Positions 41,739 through 52,263 of a stretch of 57,703 bases of DNA are shown piece by piece. The notes beneath the pieces were generated by a model, which saw only the letters and a list, made by a program, of their open reading frames with translations, made no database searches and had not been told where the DNA came from. The DNA comes from Hespellia stercorisuis DSM 15480 (GTDB taxonomy: Bacteria; Bacillota; Clostridia; Lachnospirales; Lachnospiraceae). The translations under genes and the position numbers were made by a program. Numbering within the stretch: the stretch's first letter is position 1; each line of letters opens with the position of its first letter. The stretch covers positions 1-57,703 of the forward strand of contig NZ_FQZY01000027.1 in the NCBI RefSeq assembly GCF_900142165.1. Reading direction: 5' to 3'.

Positions 41739-41767
41739 ACTATACTCATTCGGAGCCAAAAAGTCAA
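41739..41767 (-). promoter_or_regulatory. Sigma-A promoter of the P-type ATPase transcript
   Basis: TTGACT (41767-41762), 17 bases, TATAGT (41744-41739) on the minus strand, directly before the aptamer and downstream of the ppk stop codon. Confidence 0.8.
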
Positions 41768-41800
41768 TCTGAATTTTTATTTTCCGGATTTTTGTAAATT

Positions 41801-43888
41801 CTAAAAAGTCGATTTTTCTTTATTCAGAGCAATTGCGTCATAAGCCGCCTGATAGAAATACTCCTGAGAATTAACCGGTGATTCCTCTGCCACATTCAGC
41901 ACATACTTTCCTTCGGAATCCACTTTTCTCGCCTGCTGGTTGTCGCTGAGCATGGTAATAAACATCTCCAGCAACTGTGATTTCAGTTCCTCATCATAGA
42001 TTGGTGCTGCCACCTCCACACGGCGGACCGTATTTCTGGTCATGAAATCCGCGGATGCAATGTAGAGTTTTTTCCGCTCATCGCATCCGAAGATATAGAT
42101 TCTTGAATGCTCCAGGAACCTTCCCACGATGCTGTATACATGGATATTTTCTGTCTTCTCCGGAATTTCCGGTACGAGACAACAGATTCCACGAATCACC
42201 ATATCGATCTGCACACCTGCGCAGGATGCCTCGATCAGCTTGTCGATAATCCTTTTATCTGTGAGGGAATTTAACTTCAGACCAATATATGCCTTCTCCC
42301 CTCTCCGCGCATACTCCATCTCCTGCTCGATCATTTCAATCACCTTGTTCTGCAGACATTTTGGTGCAACGAGCAGGTGCGTGCTTTCCTCTACGACCTC
42401 GCCCATGGACAAGGCCTGGAATACCTTCGCCGCCTCGATGCCGATGTCCACATTGGAGGTGATCAGAGATAAGTCTGTGTAGAGTCTTGCGGTCTTCTCG
42501 TTGTAGTTTCCGGTTCCGATCTGTGTAATATATGTAATCTGTCCCTCTTCTTTTCTGGTGATCAGGCACAGCTTTGAATGTACCTTATATCCATCCAGAC
42601 CGTAAATCACTCTGCAGCCGGCATCCTCCAGATGTCTGGACCATTCGATGTTATTTTCCTCATCAAAACGCGCGCGCAGCTCTACCAGAACCACGACCTC
42701 TTTCCCGTTTTCGGCCGCCTCGATTAGTGCCTCAATGACTTTACTCTGTTTTGCCACACGGTACAGTGTCATCTTGATCGAGACAACATTCGGATCCTCT
42801 GCAGCCTCATTTAACAAGTTCAGGAACGGTTTGATACTCTCAAACGGGTAGGACAACAGTTTATCCTTCTCCTGCACCTGCTCGATAATTGACATTCCAT
42901 CCTCAAACTGTGCTGATTTCTGCGGAACTCTCTTCTTGTAGAACAATTCCGGTTTCTTTCTGAGCTCGTCCTGAATCTGAAATCCAAAGGAAAGGTCCAG
43001 AGGCGTGCTGCCCTGGAAAACACGGTCCTTGCCAAGGTCAAGATATTTGCAGAGTGTATCCACTACAGATCCGTCCATCTCTCTGGAAAGCTCCAGACGG
43101 ACCGGCATCAGTTTTTTACGTTTCTTGATCACCTCTGCCATAAATTCTCTGTAATCCAGATCTTCATCATACAGGGCATCTGCATCAATATCAGCATTTC
43201 TCGTAACACGAATCAGCGATTTGGCTTTCACCACATAGCCGTTGAATACACGTGACATATAATGAAGAATCAGTTCCTCAGACAGCATGAACGCTCCCTC
43301 GCCCCCCGGCATCTTGATCAGACGCGGCACGGAACTGTTCGTGCATGGAATGATACCCATTTTCTCTTTTCCGGTCTTCGTCTCCAGAACGACCACCGCA
43401 TAGATCTCCTTATTCCGCAAAAATGGGAACGGCTGTCTCTTACCAACGATTGACGGTGAGATGATCGGTGCGACTTCTCTGTCAAAATACTGAGAGAGAA
43501 ATTCTTTCTCCTCCTCTTCCATGCTCTGGAAGTTCAGAAGCTTCACTCCCTGCTCCTCCAGATTGTCCATAATTTCTTCATATACGTTATCTTTTCTGCG
43601 GTTCAATTTCTTTACCTGCTTCAAGATAGCTTCAATCTGCTCTTTTGCAGTCATATTTGTCTTATTGTCTCTGATATTCTTATTTAATAACAATTGATCC
43701 TGAAGTGAACCTACTCTAACCATAAAAAATTCATCCAGGTTGCTCTGAAAAATGGAAGCAAAGGTCAGTCTTTCGCACAGCGGTACATCCTTACGCTCAG
43801 CCTCTTCCAAAACTCTTTCGTTAAATTTCACCCATGACAATTCACGATTCATGTACATAGTTTTATCCCTCGCAATAGTTTCTTTCAT
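41801..43888 (-). CDS. ppk1: Polyphosphate kinase 1
   Basis: 695 residues, full length. N-terminal domain opens with MNRELSWVKFNERVLEEA and LTFASIFQSNLDEFFMVRVG; the head and catalytic domains contain VVVLVELRARFDEENNIEWSRHLEDAGCRVIYG and the autophosphorylated His in KVHSKLCLITR (about 435-445), with the C-terminal GIEAAKVF and ASADFMTRNTVRRVEVA segments. Makes polyphosphate from ATP reversibly. A Pho-box-like site 64 bases upstream is identical to that of the phosphate-binding lipoprotein, tying it to phosphate response. No ppx gene is adjacent. Confidence 0.95.
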   Translation of the reverse strand: MKETIARDKTMYMNRELSWVKFNERVLEEAERKDVPLCERLTFASIFQSNLDEFFMVRVGSLQDQLLLNKNIRDNKTNMTAKEQIEAILKQVKKLNRRKDNVYEEIMDNLEEQGVKLLNFQSMEEEEKEFLSQYFDREVAPIISPSIVGKRQPFPFLRNKEIYAVVVLETKTGKEKMGIIPCTNSSVPRLIKMPGGEGAFMLSEELILHYMSRVFNGYVVKAKSLIRVTRNADIDADALYDEDLDYREFMAEVIKKRKKLMPVRLELSREMDGSVVDTLCKYLDLGKDRVFQGSTPLDLSFGFQIQDELRKKPELFYKKRVPQKSAQFEDGMSIIEQVQEKDKLLSYPFESIKPFLNLLNEAAEDPNVVSIKMTLYRVAKQSKVIEALIEAAENGKEVVVLVELRARFDEENNIEWSRHLEDAGCRVIYGLDGYKVHSKLCLITRKEEGQITYITQIGTGNYNEKTARLYTDLSLITSNVDIGIEAAKVFQALSMGEVVEESTHLLVAPKCLQNKVIEMIEQEMEYARRGEKAYIGLKLNSLTDKRIIDKLIEASCAGVQIDMVIRGICCLVPEIPEKTENIHVYSIVGRFLEHSRIYIFGCDERKKLYIASADFMTRNTVRRVEVAAPIYDEELKSQLLEMFITMLSDNQQARKVDSEGKYVLNVAEESPVNSQEYFYQAAYDAIALNKEKSTF

Positions 43889-43951
43889 ATATTTTTCCCT
43901 GTAAGTTACCTAAACTAGTGTACTATTCACACGTAAAATGTTCACATGGGC

Positions 43952-43972
43952 TATGTTAAATCTTTGTAAAGT
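43952..43972 (-). promoter_or_regulatory. Pho-box-like site upstream of ppk1
   Basis: 21 bases identical to 32517-32537; core TTTACAAAGATTTAACA on the minus strand, 64-84 bases before the ppk1 start codon. Two unrelated promoters of phosphate genes with the same 21-mer is strong evidence for a shared regulator. Confidence 0.7.
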
Positions 43973-43992
43973 CCAGCGCCAGGCATTGGCAG

Positions 43993-44034
43993 AAAATGGC
44001 AGCAGCTCCACATCGTGGAGCCGCTGCCATTTTT
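43993..44034 (-). terminator. Terminator of the pheS-pheT-queA transcript
   Basis: An approximately 18-bp stem with one mismatch (AAAATGGCAGC-GCTCCAC arm at 43993-44011 with 44016-44034) and a 3-4 base loop, flanked by A and T runs. It lies 60 bases past the queA stop. Confidence 0.8.
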
Positions 44035-44094
44035 ATACATTCTGTTTTTAACCGTGTAAAGCAGACTTCCAGAATCCACTTTGATTGTTGGTAC

Positions 44095-45162
44095 TTATTT
44101 TATAAACATCGCATCCCCAAAGGAAAAGAAACGATACCGTTCCTTCACGGCCTCCTCATATGCTGCAAGCACATGCTCTCTTCCAGCCAGTGCCGACACC
44201 AGCATGATCAGCGTGGATTCCGGCAGATGGAAGTTGGTGATCAGGCAGTCCAGCGCCTTGAACCGGTACCCCGGATAGATAAAGATCTCCGTCCATCCGC
44301 TGCACTCCTTCAGGCGACCGTTCTCGTCCGCCGCAGACTCTATGGTCCGGCAGCTCGTGGTTCCCACACAGATGACCCGGCCGCCGTTTTCTTTCGTCCG
44401 GTTGATCTTCTGTGCGGCCTCTTCGTCGATGTGGTAGAACTCCGAATGCATATGGTGCTCCAGAATGTTCTCCACCTTGACCGGACGGAAGGTTCCAAGT
44501 CCGACATGAAGCGTCACCCGCGCGATGTCCACACCCTTTTCCTCGATCTCTCTCAGGAGCTCCGGTGTAAAATGCAGTCCGGCTGTCGGTGCCGCCGCGG
44601 AACCGGTATGTTTCGCGTATACCGTCTGATAACGGTTCTTGTCCTGCAGCTGGTGGGTAATGTATGGCGGCAGAGGCATCTGGCCAAGCTGATCCAGAAT
44701 TTCTTCGAAGATTCCGTCATAGGTAAACCGGATCAGACGGTTGCCCTCCTCCACCACATCAATGACTTCTCCAACCAGCAATCCGTCTCCGAAGCTGATC
44801 TTCGTACCGACTTTCGCCTTTTTCCCCGGCTTTACCAATGTTTCCCACACCGTATCGGTTCCGGTGGCCTGTCCCGCTTCATCTACTGAGGCCGCCACTT
44901 CTTTTCTCTTCAGCAGAAGCACCTCGATCTTTGCGTCCGTTCCAACCTTTGCCCCAATCAGCCTGGCCGGGATTACCTTCGTGTCATTGATGACCAGACA
45001 GTCACCCGCATTCAGGTAATCCGTGATCTCACGGAACACATGATGCGACACCTCACCGGTCTCTTTGTCCATCACCAGCAGCCTGGAGCTGGAGCGGTCC
45101 TCCAGTGGATCCTGTGCGATCAGCTCCTCCGGAAGATCAAAGAAAAAGTCTTCTTTTTTCAT
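44095..45162 (-). CDS. queA: S-adenosylmethionine:tRNA ribosyltransferase-isomerase
   Basis: 355 residues from ATG 45162. Motifs [19 protein letters not shown] (4-22), [15 protein letters not shown] (about 55-69), [13 protein letters not shown] (about 187-199) and [14 protein letters not shown] near the C-terminus are diagnostic. QueA transfers ribose from SAM to preQ1 in tRNA, the penultimate step of queuosine synthesis. An in-frame TTG at 45189, overlapping pheT and following GAGGG, is an alternative start. Coupled to pheT, whose stop lies 10 bases before this ATG. Other queuosine genes are not nearby. Confidence 0.92.
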   Translation of the reverse strand: MKKEDFFFDLPEELIAQDPLEDRSSSRLLVMDKETGEVSHHVFREITDYLNAGDCLVINDTKVIPARLIGAKVGTDAKIEVLLLKRKEVAASVDEAGQATGTDTVWETLVKPGKKAKVGTKISFGDGLLVGEVIDVVEEGNRLIRFTYDGIFEEILDQLGQMPLPPYITHQLQDKNRYQTVYAKHTGSAAAPTAGLHFTPELLREIEEKGVDIARVTLHVGLGTFRPVKVENILEHHMHSEFYHIDEEAAQKINRTKENGGRVICVGTTSCRTIESAADENGRLKECSGWTEIFIYPGYRFKALDCLITNFHLPESTLIMLVSALAGREHVLAAYEEAVKERYRFFSFGDAMFIK

Positions 45163-45172
45163 ATTCGTCTTA

Positions 45173-47590
45173 TTATTGTCTGAGTTCAATTCCCAATCCC
45201 TCTAATCCATTCAGAATTTTCTTCATTGCCCCGCTGACTTCGTCGTCCGTCAGGGTTCTGTCATTTGCACGGAACACGATCTTGTAGGCAACAGATTTGT
45301 GGCCCGATTTGATCTGTGCTCCCTCATAGAGATCAAACAGCTCGTAGCTCTCCAGAATTTTCCCACCGCGCTGTGCGATAATCTCTTCGACCTGTCCCAC
45401 CAGAATCTCTTTTTTCATAACCATACTGATATCACGTGTCGTTGCCGGATACTTTGCAATTCCCTCGTACTTCCGGTCGAATGTAGCTGCCTCCACAATG
45501 TATGGCATATCCAGTACCGCAACATAGGCTCTCTCACCGATGCCGTAATTGTCCGCCACTTCCGGGTGAACCTCACCGAGGAAACCGATCACATTGCCGT
45601 CATAGATGATATTTGCCTGACGTCCCGGATGAAGGAAAGTTTTTCCTGCATTCGGATCATAGGTCTCTTTTTTTGTCATACCGATCTTCTCTAAAAATTC
45701 TTCCACGACACCCTTCATATTAAAGAAATCGCCATCTCCATACATTCCCAGAGTAAACTGCATGCGCTCCTGGGGAAGCTCTGTCAGCGGCAGCTGCTTC
45801 GGAAGGTAAATATTTCCCATCTCGTAGAGCTTCACGCCCTTGTTTCGGCGGTTGTAGTTTGTGGCAAGTGAAACCAGCATTCCGTTCAGAGATGTGGTAC
45901 GCATCACACTAAAATCCTCGCCCAGCGGGTTTCTGATCTGAATCGCATTGCGCGCCGGATCATCCTGCGCCAGCAGAAGCTTGTCAAACACCTTCGGACT
46001 CTCGAAGGAGTAGGTCATTCCCTGGCTATATCCACAGAACTCCGCAATATCTCTTGCAATCTGCTCGATGCGGAGTTTGAATGTCAGCTTTCCTGTAGTT
46101 GCCTCCCCGTTTGGCAGAGTTGTCGGAATATTGTCATATCCGTAGAATCTCGCCACTTCCTCCGCCAGATCTGCCAGACGGAACAGGTCGTGTCGAAATG
46201 TCGGGGCAATCACTTCTTTTGTAGTTTCATCATAACCCAGATCGATCATCTTGAAGTAACCGATCATTTCTTCCTCTGAAACGTTGGTACCGAGCAGTGT
46301 GTTGATCTTATCCGCATCAAATGGTACGCGCACAGGTTCTTTTCTTTTGCTGTACACATCAACCATTCCGCCGACCACTTCACCAGCAGCGAACTCTTCC
46401 ACAAGCTGGCATGCTCTGTTGATGGCCTCCTCGGCATTGTTCGGATCTAACCCCTTCTCGAAAATGTTGGACGCGTCTGTACGCAGTCCCACTCTTTTGC
46501 TGGACTTACGGATATTTGTCCCGTTGAAGCAGGCTGCCTCAAACAGCATGGTCTGTACATTGTCTGTGATCATGGAGTTCTCACCGCCCATGATTCCCGC
46601 GATACCAACCGGCTTCTCACCGTCGCAGATCATCAGAACTGACTCGTCCATGGTGCGCTCCTCACCGTCCAGAGTCACGAAAGCAGATCCCTTCTCGGCT
46701 GTCTTCACCACAATTTCTTTTCCCGCAATCGTTTCCAGATCATAAGCATGCATCGGCTGTCCGTACTCTGCCATCACATAGTTTGTGATGTCGACCAGAT
46801 TGTTGATCGGGCGGATTCCAACAGATGCCAGTCTTCTCTTCATCCACTCCGGAGAGGGTCCGATTTTAATGTTCTTCACCACTCGCGCACAGTAGCGTGG
46901 GCAAAGTTCCGTATTTTCCACAGAAACCTTGATGTAATCATTCACATCCTCATCATTTCCGGTTGCAGTCACAACCGGTGGGTGGAATGGCTTACGGAAT
47001 GTTGCCGCCGCTTCACGGGCGATTCCGACAACGCTGTAGCAGTCCACGCGGTTGGAAGTGATCTCATATTCATGCACCACATCGTCAAGGCCCAGTGCCT
47101 TCACTGCGCTCTCTCCGACCACAGCATCCTCCGGGAAAATGTAGATGCCGTACTCCGGTGCCTCATCATACATCTCTTTGGTAGAACCCAGTTCCTCGAT
47201 GGAGCACATCATCCCGCAGCTCTCGATACCGCGAAGTTTTCCTTTTTTGATTTTGACACCTCCCGGTGTCCTGGATCCGTCGTGACCTCCGGCAACACGT
47301 CCGCCGTCCAGAACGACCGGAACCTTGTCTCCCTCTTTCACATTCGGTGCGCCTGTAACGATCTGCACACTCTCCGTCCCCACATTTACCTGGCAGATGA
47401 TCAGCTTATCCGCATCCGGGTGCTTCTCGATCTTGTCGATCTGTCCGATGACGATTTTCTCGAGGTCTGCATCCAGAGCCTCGTAGCCTTCCACCTTCGT
47501 ACCTGTCAGTGTCATTGCGTCCATATATTCCTGTGCAGTCACATCAAGCTCCGGCACATACGCTTTTATCCATGATAATGAAGTATTCAT
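45173..47590 (-). CDS. pheT: Phenylalanyl-tRNA synthetase beta subunit
   Basis: 805 residues. [17 protein letters not shown] opening, the N-terminal tRNA-binding OB fold ([19 protein letters not shown], about 45-63), B3/B4 editing region ([22 protein letters not shown] about 230-251 and [25 protein letters not shown]), B5 and catalytic-like region, and the C-terminal FDX-ACB anticodon-binding domain ([17 protein letters not shown] to the end). Forms an (alpha-beta)2 enzyme with PheS. It follows pheS by 108 bases. Confidence 0.96.
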   Translation of the reverse strand: MNTSLSWIKAYVPELDVTAQEYMDAMTLTGTKVEGYEALDADLEKIVIGQIDKIEKHPDADKLIICQVNVGTESVQIVTGAPNVKEGDKVPVVLDGGRVAGGHDGSRTPGGVKIKKGKLRGIESCGMMCSIEELGSTKEMYDEAPEYGIYIFPEDAVVGESAVKALGLDDVVHEYEITSNRVDCYSVVGIAREAAATFRKPFHPPVVTATGNDEDVNDYIKVSVENTELCPRYCARVVKNIKIGPSPEWMKRRLASVGIRPINNLVDITNYVMAEYGQPMHAYDLETIAGKEIVVKTAEKGSAFVTLDGEERTMDESVLMICDGEKPVGIAGIMGGENSMITDNVQTMLFEAACFNGTNIRKSSKRVGLRTDASNIFEKGLDPNNAEEAINRACQLVEEFAAGEVVGGMVDVYSKRKEPVRVPFDADKINTLLGTNVSEEEMIGYFKMIDLGYDETTKEVIAPTFRHDLFRLADLAEEVARFYGYDNIPTTLPNGEATTGKLTFKLRIEQIARDIAEFCGYSQGMTYSFESPKVFDKLLLAQDDPARNAIQIRNPLGEDFSVMRTTSLNGMLVSLATNYNRRNKGVKLYEMGNIYLPKQLPLTELPQERMQFTLGMYGDGDFFNMKGVVEEFLEKIGMTKKETYDPNAGKTFLHPGRQANIIYDGNVIGFLGEVHPEVADNYGIGERAYVAVLDMPYIVEAATFDRKYEGIAKYPATTRDISMVMKKEILVGQVEEIIAQRGGKILESYELFDLYEGAQIKSGHKSVAYKIVFRANDRTLTDDEVSGAMKKILNGLEGLGIELRQ

Positions 47591-47698
47591 TTTTTCTCCT
47601 TCTTTCCATTTATTTTTACAGATTTCTTCCCCGCATATACGTGCACCATGTGCTGCTCACACATGAAATCGCTTCGCGATTTGTATATATGCGATGTG

Positions 47699-48724
47699 TT
47701 AGAACTGTTTCAAAAATCTGATATCATTTTCATACAGCAGTCTCATATCATCTATCTCGTATTTCAACAATGCGATTCGTTCCAGACCGACTCCAAATGC
47801 GAAGCCTGTGTATTCTTCCGGATCGATTCCGCACATCTCCAATACGTGTGGATGAACCATACCGCAGCCGAGGATTTCAATCCACCCCTCTCCTTTACAG
47901 AAGCGGCATCCTTTTCCTCCGCATTTGAAACAGGAGACATCCATCTCTGCACTTGGCTCTGTGAACGGGAAGTGATGTGGTCTGAATTTTGTCTTTGTGT
48001 CCTCACCGAATAACTCTTTTGCAAATATTTCCAATGTTCCCTTTAAGTCTGCAAGTGAAACGTTCTTGTCAATCAAAAGTCCTTCGATCTGGTGGAAGGA
48101 CGGTGAATGTGTCGCATCTACCTCGTCGGCTCTGAATACGCGTCCCGGTGCGATCATGCGAATCGGGAGTTTGCCCTGTTCCATGACACGAGCCTGGATC
48201 GGTGATGTCTGGGTGCGGAGTACGATTTCGTCATTGATATAAAAAGTGTCCTGCTCATCCTTTGCCGGATGATCTGCCGGAATGTTGAGTTTCTCAAAGT
48301 TGTACTCATCATACTCAATCTCAGGACCTTCCATCACCTCATAACCCATGCCTACAAAGATGCGCTCTACCTCTTCTAATGCGATCGTATTCGGATGACG
48401 ATGTCCCACCTTGTTCTTCTTGGAAGGCAGTGTGACGTCGATCACTTCTTCCTTCAATCTCTCCTCACGAAGCTGCGTTTCCATCATTTTCTTTGTCTCA
48501 TCGAGCATATTCTCGATGACCGCTCTTGTCTCATTGACCAGCTGGCCCACCAGCGGTCTCTCTTCTGCAGCCACATCCTTCATTCCCTTAAGAACAGCTG
48601 TCAGCTCTCCTTTTTTTCCAAGGAATTTGACACGTACATCATTCAGCATCTCCGGCACGTCTGCTGCTTCGACCTGCTTTTGCACTTCTGCCTTAATGTT
48701 CTCCAATTTTTCTTTCATACTCAT
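47699..48724 (-). CDS. pheS: Phenylalanyl-tRNA synthetase alpha subunit
   Basis: 341 residues. N-terminal coiled coil (1-90), then class II motifs: HPNTIALEEVERIFVGMGYEVMEGPEIE (motif region about 110-137), HTSPIQARVM-like RTQTSPIQARVM, GRVFRADEVDATHSPSFHQIEGLLID (motif 2), and motif 3 GFAFGVGLERIALL. The ATG has GGAGAGG seven bases upstream. A T-box leader upstream controls it by uncharged tRNA-Phe. Confidence 0.96.
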   Translation of the reverse strand: MSMKEKLENIKAEVQKQVEAADVPEMLNDVRVKFLGKKGELTAVLKGMKDVAAEERPLVGQLVNETRAVIENMLDETKKMMETQLREERLKEEVIDVTLPSKKNKVGHRHPNTIALEEVERIFVGMGYEVMEGPEIEYDEYNFEKLNIPADHPAKDEQDTFYINDEIVLRTQTSPIQARVMEQGKLPIRMIAPGRVFRADEVDATHSPSFHQIEGLLIDKNVSLADLKGTLEIFAKELFGEDTKTKFRPHHFPFTEPSAEMDVSCFKCGGKGCRFCKGEGWIEILGCGMVHPHVLEMCGIDPEEYTGFAFGVGLERIALLKYEIDDMRLLYENDIRFLKQF

Positions 48725-48827
48725 ATTGAACCCTCTCCTTTTTTTATTGTTTCCACTGTTGTGAATTTCCAGAAAAGAATAACTTCTCTTTTATATCATA
48801 GGAAGTCCGAAGAACTTTCCTATTGCA

Positions 48828-49140
48828 TAAAATAAAGCCCCATCCCAATAAAGGGACGAAGCTAATTCGCGATACCACCCTAATTCCCGCACTCCCGGAC
48901 ACCATCAAAATGACTGGCCCTGCTTGCGGACACTTAAGTATGCGTAACGTGCACAGACGTCACAGCTTAATCTGCGAATGCATTTCAGCCGTGCAGCTAA
49001 CGTGGGAACTTCAATTACTGCCTGAACTCAGAGAAACTTCCAGCCCGTGGTCTCTCCTCTCTGTCAGAAGACAGGTCTCTACTAACACGATCATTGCTTT
49101 TGTATATGGACCCTAAATATTTTTAATACTTTTAGAATCT
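48828..49140 (-). ncRNA. T-box riboswitch of pheST (tRNA-Phe)
   Basis: The minus strand holds the T-box hallmark AGGGTGGTATCGCG (48881-48868) and an antiterminator/terminator pair; the terminator AGCTTCGTCCC...GGGATGGGGCT (48863-48837) is followed by TTTATTTT. Upstream stem I runs from about 49135; its 3' specifier side reads GAAGTTCCC with a Phe codon TTC at 49008-49006. Uncharged tRNA-Phe would stabilise the antiterminator. Confidence 0.92.
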
Positions 49141-49146
49141 TTTCTA

Positions 49147-49174
49147 ATTGTAGCATAAGAAATGTGAAAGTCAA
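49147..49174 (-). promoter_or_regulatory. Promoter of the pheST T-box transcript
   Basis: TTGACT (49174-49169), 16 bases, TACAAT (49152-49147) on the minus strand, immediately after the YihY stop codon. Confidence 0.8.
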
Positions 49175-50025
49175 GATGTTTTCCCGCTTCCGGCCTTAAA
49201 ATCGGTACGTTTCGCATACCACATCTGGTTGATCTCCCCGCCCAGAAGTACGATGTACATACAGAAATACAGCCACAGCATAATCAGCACAATGGTTGTC
49301 AGACTGCCGTACATCGTGGAAAATCCAGTAAATATATCCAGGTAAATGGAAAAGATAAACGATACAAGCACCCAGCCGATTGCGGTAAATACAGCCCCCG
49401 GCAGCTGAAGTCTGCTCGTGATCTTGCGGTTCGGTAAAAATTTGTACACCACGATCCAGAACAGCGTCAGAACGATCAGTGACAAAAATGTACGGATCTT
49501 CATCAGATATTCCATGAGCTGGCTCAAAAACGGTACATGCACCGCGACAAACGCACTGATACGGTTGCCGAACACCGACATAACCAGTGAAAATACGATG
49601 GCCACAATAAATATCACCGTATAAAAAGTTGCCCGCAGTCTGAGATAAAAATAATTTCTTGTCTCTCTACACTCATAAACACAGTTCAATCCGTATGACA
49701 CAGAAAGAACGCCCTTGCCCGCCGACCACAATGCAACCACAGCCGTAATCGGGATGACGCTTCTCGACTGGTTATATACTTGATTGACAATCGAAACAAT
49801 CAGGCCGTTAACTGAGGACGGAAATATCTTTACGACCGCAGTCATCACATCCGCCTTTGTGACAGGCGTGTACTGAACCATCATCAGCAAAAGAAGGATG
49901 ATCGGGATTAAGGACAGCACAAAAAAATATGCAGACTGTGCCGCATAAGCCCCTGCATGGTGTGAACCGACTTTTACCATAAAGTCATTCAGTTCAGTTA
50001 CCAGATTTTTCATCTTCTTTTTCAT
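49171..50025 (-). CDS. YihY/BrkB family inner membrane protein
   Basis: 284 residues from ATG 50025, which has GGAG seven bases upstream; a TTG at 50043 is less likely. Six membrane helices; family motifs AYAAQSAYFFVLSLIPIILLLL (about 30-50), NQSRSVIPITAVVALWSAGKGVLSVSYGLNCVY (about 92-124), and LQLPGAVFTAIGWVL VSFIFS (about 215-235). Once misnamed ribonuclease BN, the family is a putative transporter or stress membrane protein of unknown function. Confidence 0.88.
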   Translation of the reverse strand: MKKKMKNLVTELNDFMVKVGSHHAGAYAAQSAYFFVLSLIPIILLLLMMVQYTPVTKADVMTAVVKIFPSSVNGLIVSIVNQVYNQSRSVIPITAVVALWSAGKGVLSVSYGLNCVYECRETRNYFYLRLRATFYTVIFIVAIVFSLVMSVFGNRISAFVAVHVPFLSQLMEYLMKIRTFLSLIVLTLFWIVVYKFLPNRKITSRLQLPGAVFTAIGWVLVSFIFSIYLDIFTGFSTMYGSLTTIVLIMLWLYFCMYIVLLGGEINQMWYAKRTDFKAGSGKTS

Positions 50026-50194
50026 GAAATCTCTCCGTTCCAATCTCCATCGTCCACACCCTTGTGAACCAGTTCATTTTAAAAAATTATTTCCATACTG
50101 TCCTGAGGCAAAAAACTTGCCTGTGAAATAATAGCATATTCTCCAATTTAATTCAAGCTTAACCACTTTCATGGCTCATTATCTCCACGAAGAG

Positions 50195-50224
50195 AAAGAC
50201 AGCTGCTTGACAGCAGCTGTCTTT
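50195..50224 (+). terminator. Terminator-like hairpin between pckA and YihY
   Basis: AAAGACAGCTGC-TTGACA-GCAGCTGTCTTT, a perfect 12-bp stem. The following bases are TTTTATCTTT on the plus strand and CTCTTC on the minus strand, so it reads better as a plus-strand terminator although both neighbours are minus; it may serve pckA weakly. Confidence 0.5.
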
Positions 50225-50509
50225 TATCTTTCGTATTTGCCCAAGATGCCGGTTCCGTATTTTGACTCCTAGCCACAGCTAGGTGGGCAATCGCGTCTGC
50301 TTTTCTGTCTTCCACTGCAATCGGAGGCTTGACATATTACAGATATAATGAAATCCCGTTTAAAGTAATTGTAGGTTCAAAATACAAGAGTTATCGAACA
50401 TCTCAGGTGTTGATTACATTATAACCTTGCAAGCATGATTTTACAATAGTTTTCATAAAATCTACTGCAGGAAATATTTACATCAATTTAACAAAATACT
50501 TTGTGTTGA
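50225..50509. other. Intergenic region downstream of pckA without recognised feature
   Basis: No ORF with ribosome site and no convincing terminator directly after the pckA stop. A short palindrome CCTAGC-CACA-GCTAGG is present at about 50267-50283. The 3' region of the long pckA transcript may be an extended UTR. Confidence 0.4.
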
Positions 50510-52114
50510 TTATGCCTGAGGACCAGCAGCAACTAATGCTTTACCAGCTTCATTTCCTTCATACTTAGCAAAGTTCTTAACAAAACGAGCTGCAAGATCC
50601 TGTGCTTTTGTCTCCCACTCAGAAGCGTCAGCATAAGTATCACGAGGGTCAAGGATCTTCGGATCTACGCCTGGAAGCTCTGTAGGTACTTCAAAGTTAA
50701 AGTGTGGAATTGCCTTTGTAGATGCTTTTGTAATTGATCCGTCAAGGATTGCATCAATGATACCACGTGTGTCACGAATAGAGATACGTTTTCCTGTACC
50801 ATTCCATCCAGTGTTAACAAGGTATGCTTTTGCACCGCTCTTTTCCATCTTCTTAACAAGCTCTTCTGCATATTTTGTAGGATGCAGTTCCAGGAAAGCC
50901 TGGCCAAAGCAAGCTGAGAATGTAGGCGTAGGCTCTGTGATTCCACGCTCTGTACCAGCAAGTTTTGCTGTAAATCCAGACAGGAAGTAGTACTTTGTCT
51001 GCTCTGGTGTCAGGATGGATACTGGAGGTAATACTCCGAAAGCATCTGCTGACAGGAAAATTACGTTCTTAGCCGCCGGAGCTGAAGAAACCGGACGTAC
51101 GATATTCTCAATATGGTTGATCGGATAAGATACACGAGTATTCTCTGTTACGCTCTTATCATCGAAGTCGATCTTGCCGTCTGCATCCAGTGTAACGTTC
51201 TCAAGAAGAGCATCTCTTTTGATTGCGTTATAGATGTCAGGCTCTGATTCTTTATCAAGGTTGATAACCTTTGCGTAGCATCCACCCTCGAAGTTGAATA
51301 CACCGTTATCATCCCAGCCATGCTCGTCATCTCCGATAAGAAGACGCTTAGGATCTGTAGATAATGTTGTCTTACCTGTTCCTGAAAGACCGAAGAAGAT
51401 TGCTGTATTCTCACCGTTCAGATCTGTGTTTGCAGAACAGTGCATAGCTGCAAGACCCTTCAGTGGCAGGTAGTAGTTCATCATAGAGAACATACCCTTC
51501 TTCATCTCTCCGCCGTACCATGTGTTGATGATAACCTGCTCACGGCTGGAAATGTTAAATACAACTGCTGTCTCAGAATTGAGACCTAACTCTTCATAAT
51601 TTTCAACTTTTGCTTTTGATGCGTTGTAAACAACGAAATCCGGCTCAAAGTCTTTAAGTTCTTCATCTGTCGGGATGATGAACATATTCTTTACAAAATG
51701 TGCCTGCCATGCAACTTCCATGATAAAACGGATTGCCATTCTTGTATCATGGTTTGCTCCGCAGAAAGCATCTACAACGAAAAGTTTCTTGCCGGAAAGT
51801 TCTTCCTGTGCAATTTTCTTTACTGCTGCCCATGTCTCTTTGCTGGCTGGGTGATTGTCATTCTTATACTCGTCAGAAGTCCACCATACTGTGTCCTTTG
51901 AATTTTCATCCATAACGATAAATTTGTCTTTAGGTGAACGACCTGTGTAGATACCAGTCATAACGTTGACTGCTCCCAGTTCACTTACCTGACCTTTTTC
52001 AAAGCCTTCTAATTCCGGTCTTGTCTCTTCTTCGAATAATTCATCAAAAGAAGGATTGTACACGATTTCTGTTGTTCCATTAATTCCATATTTGCTTAAA
52101 TCAATGTTTGCCAT
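50510..52114 (-). CDS. pckA: Phosphoenolpyruvate carboxykinase (ATP)
   Basis: 534 residues from ATG 52114 (GAGG ten bases upstream); a GTG two codons earlier is a possible alternative. Signatures: [10 protein letters not shown] (about 58-67), the Mn2+/substrate loop, [23 protein letters not shown], the kinase-1a loop [14 protein letters not shown] (about 242-255), kinase-2 IGDDEHGW, and the [14 protein letters not shown] region. Interconverts oxaloacetate and PEP with ATP; in gut anaerobes often in the carboxylating direction. Codon use is A/T-ending and regular, suggesting high expression. Needs Mn2+, which is of interest next to the manganese genes here. Confidence 0.96.
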   Translation of the reverse strand: MANIDLSKYGINGTTEIVYNPSFDELFEEETRPELEGFEKGQVSELGAVNVMTGIYTGRSPKDKFIVMDENSKDTVWWTSDEYKNDNHPASKETWAAVKKIAQEELSGKKLFVVDAFCGANHDTRMAIRFIMEVAWQAHFVKNMFIIPTDEELKDFEPDFVVYNASKAKVENYEELGLNSETAVVFNISSREQVIINTWYGGEMKKGMFSMMNYYLPLKGLAAMHCSANTDLNGENTAIFFGLSGTGKTTLSTDPKRLLIGDDEHGWDDNGVFNFEGGCYAKVINLDKESEPDIYNAIKRDALLENVTLDADGKIDFDDKSVTENTRVSYPINHIENIVRPVSSAPAAKNVIFLSADAFGVLPPVSILTPEQTKYYFLSGFTAKLAGTERGITEPTPTFSACFGQAFLELHPTKYAEELVKKMEKSGAKAYLVNTGWNGTGKRISIRDTRGIIDAILDGSITKASTKAIPHFNFEVPTELPGVDPKILDPRDTYADASEWETKAQDLAARFVKNFAKYEGNEAGKALVAAGPQA

Positions 52115-52196
52115 TTTCACTAGACCTCTTTCTTTCTTAATTTTGTGTAATCATTTGTTTAAATGTTACATTTCGATTTAATCGAAACCTTGTTCC

Positions 52197-52225
52197 ATTA
52201 TTGCACGTTGAATAGATAAAGTCAA
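52197..52225 (-). promoter_or_regulatory. Promoter of pckA
   Basis: TTGACT (52225-52220), 17 bases, AATAAT (52202-52197) on the minus strand. The leader contains TTTCGATT-T-AATCGAAA (52171-52187), an 8-bp inverted repeat that could be an operator or RNA hairpin. Confidence 0.65.
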
Positions 52226-52263
52226 TAACCAAGAAAAATCTTTGTTAAACATTTCACCGAACA

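Noticed and set aside
50225-50509. Possible promoter TTGACA ... TATAAT at about 50333-50354
   Set aside because: Spacing is only about 9 bases, far too short, and no gene follows on the plus strand.
52232-52250. Pho-box-like TTTAACAAAGATTT upstream of pckA
   Set aside because: Only one half-site agrees with the 21-bp site found before ppk1 and the phosphate-binding gene; the second half-site is missing.
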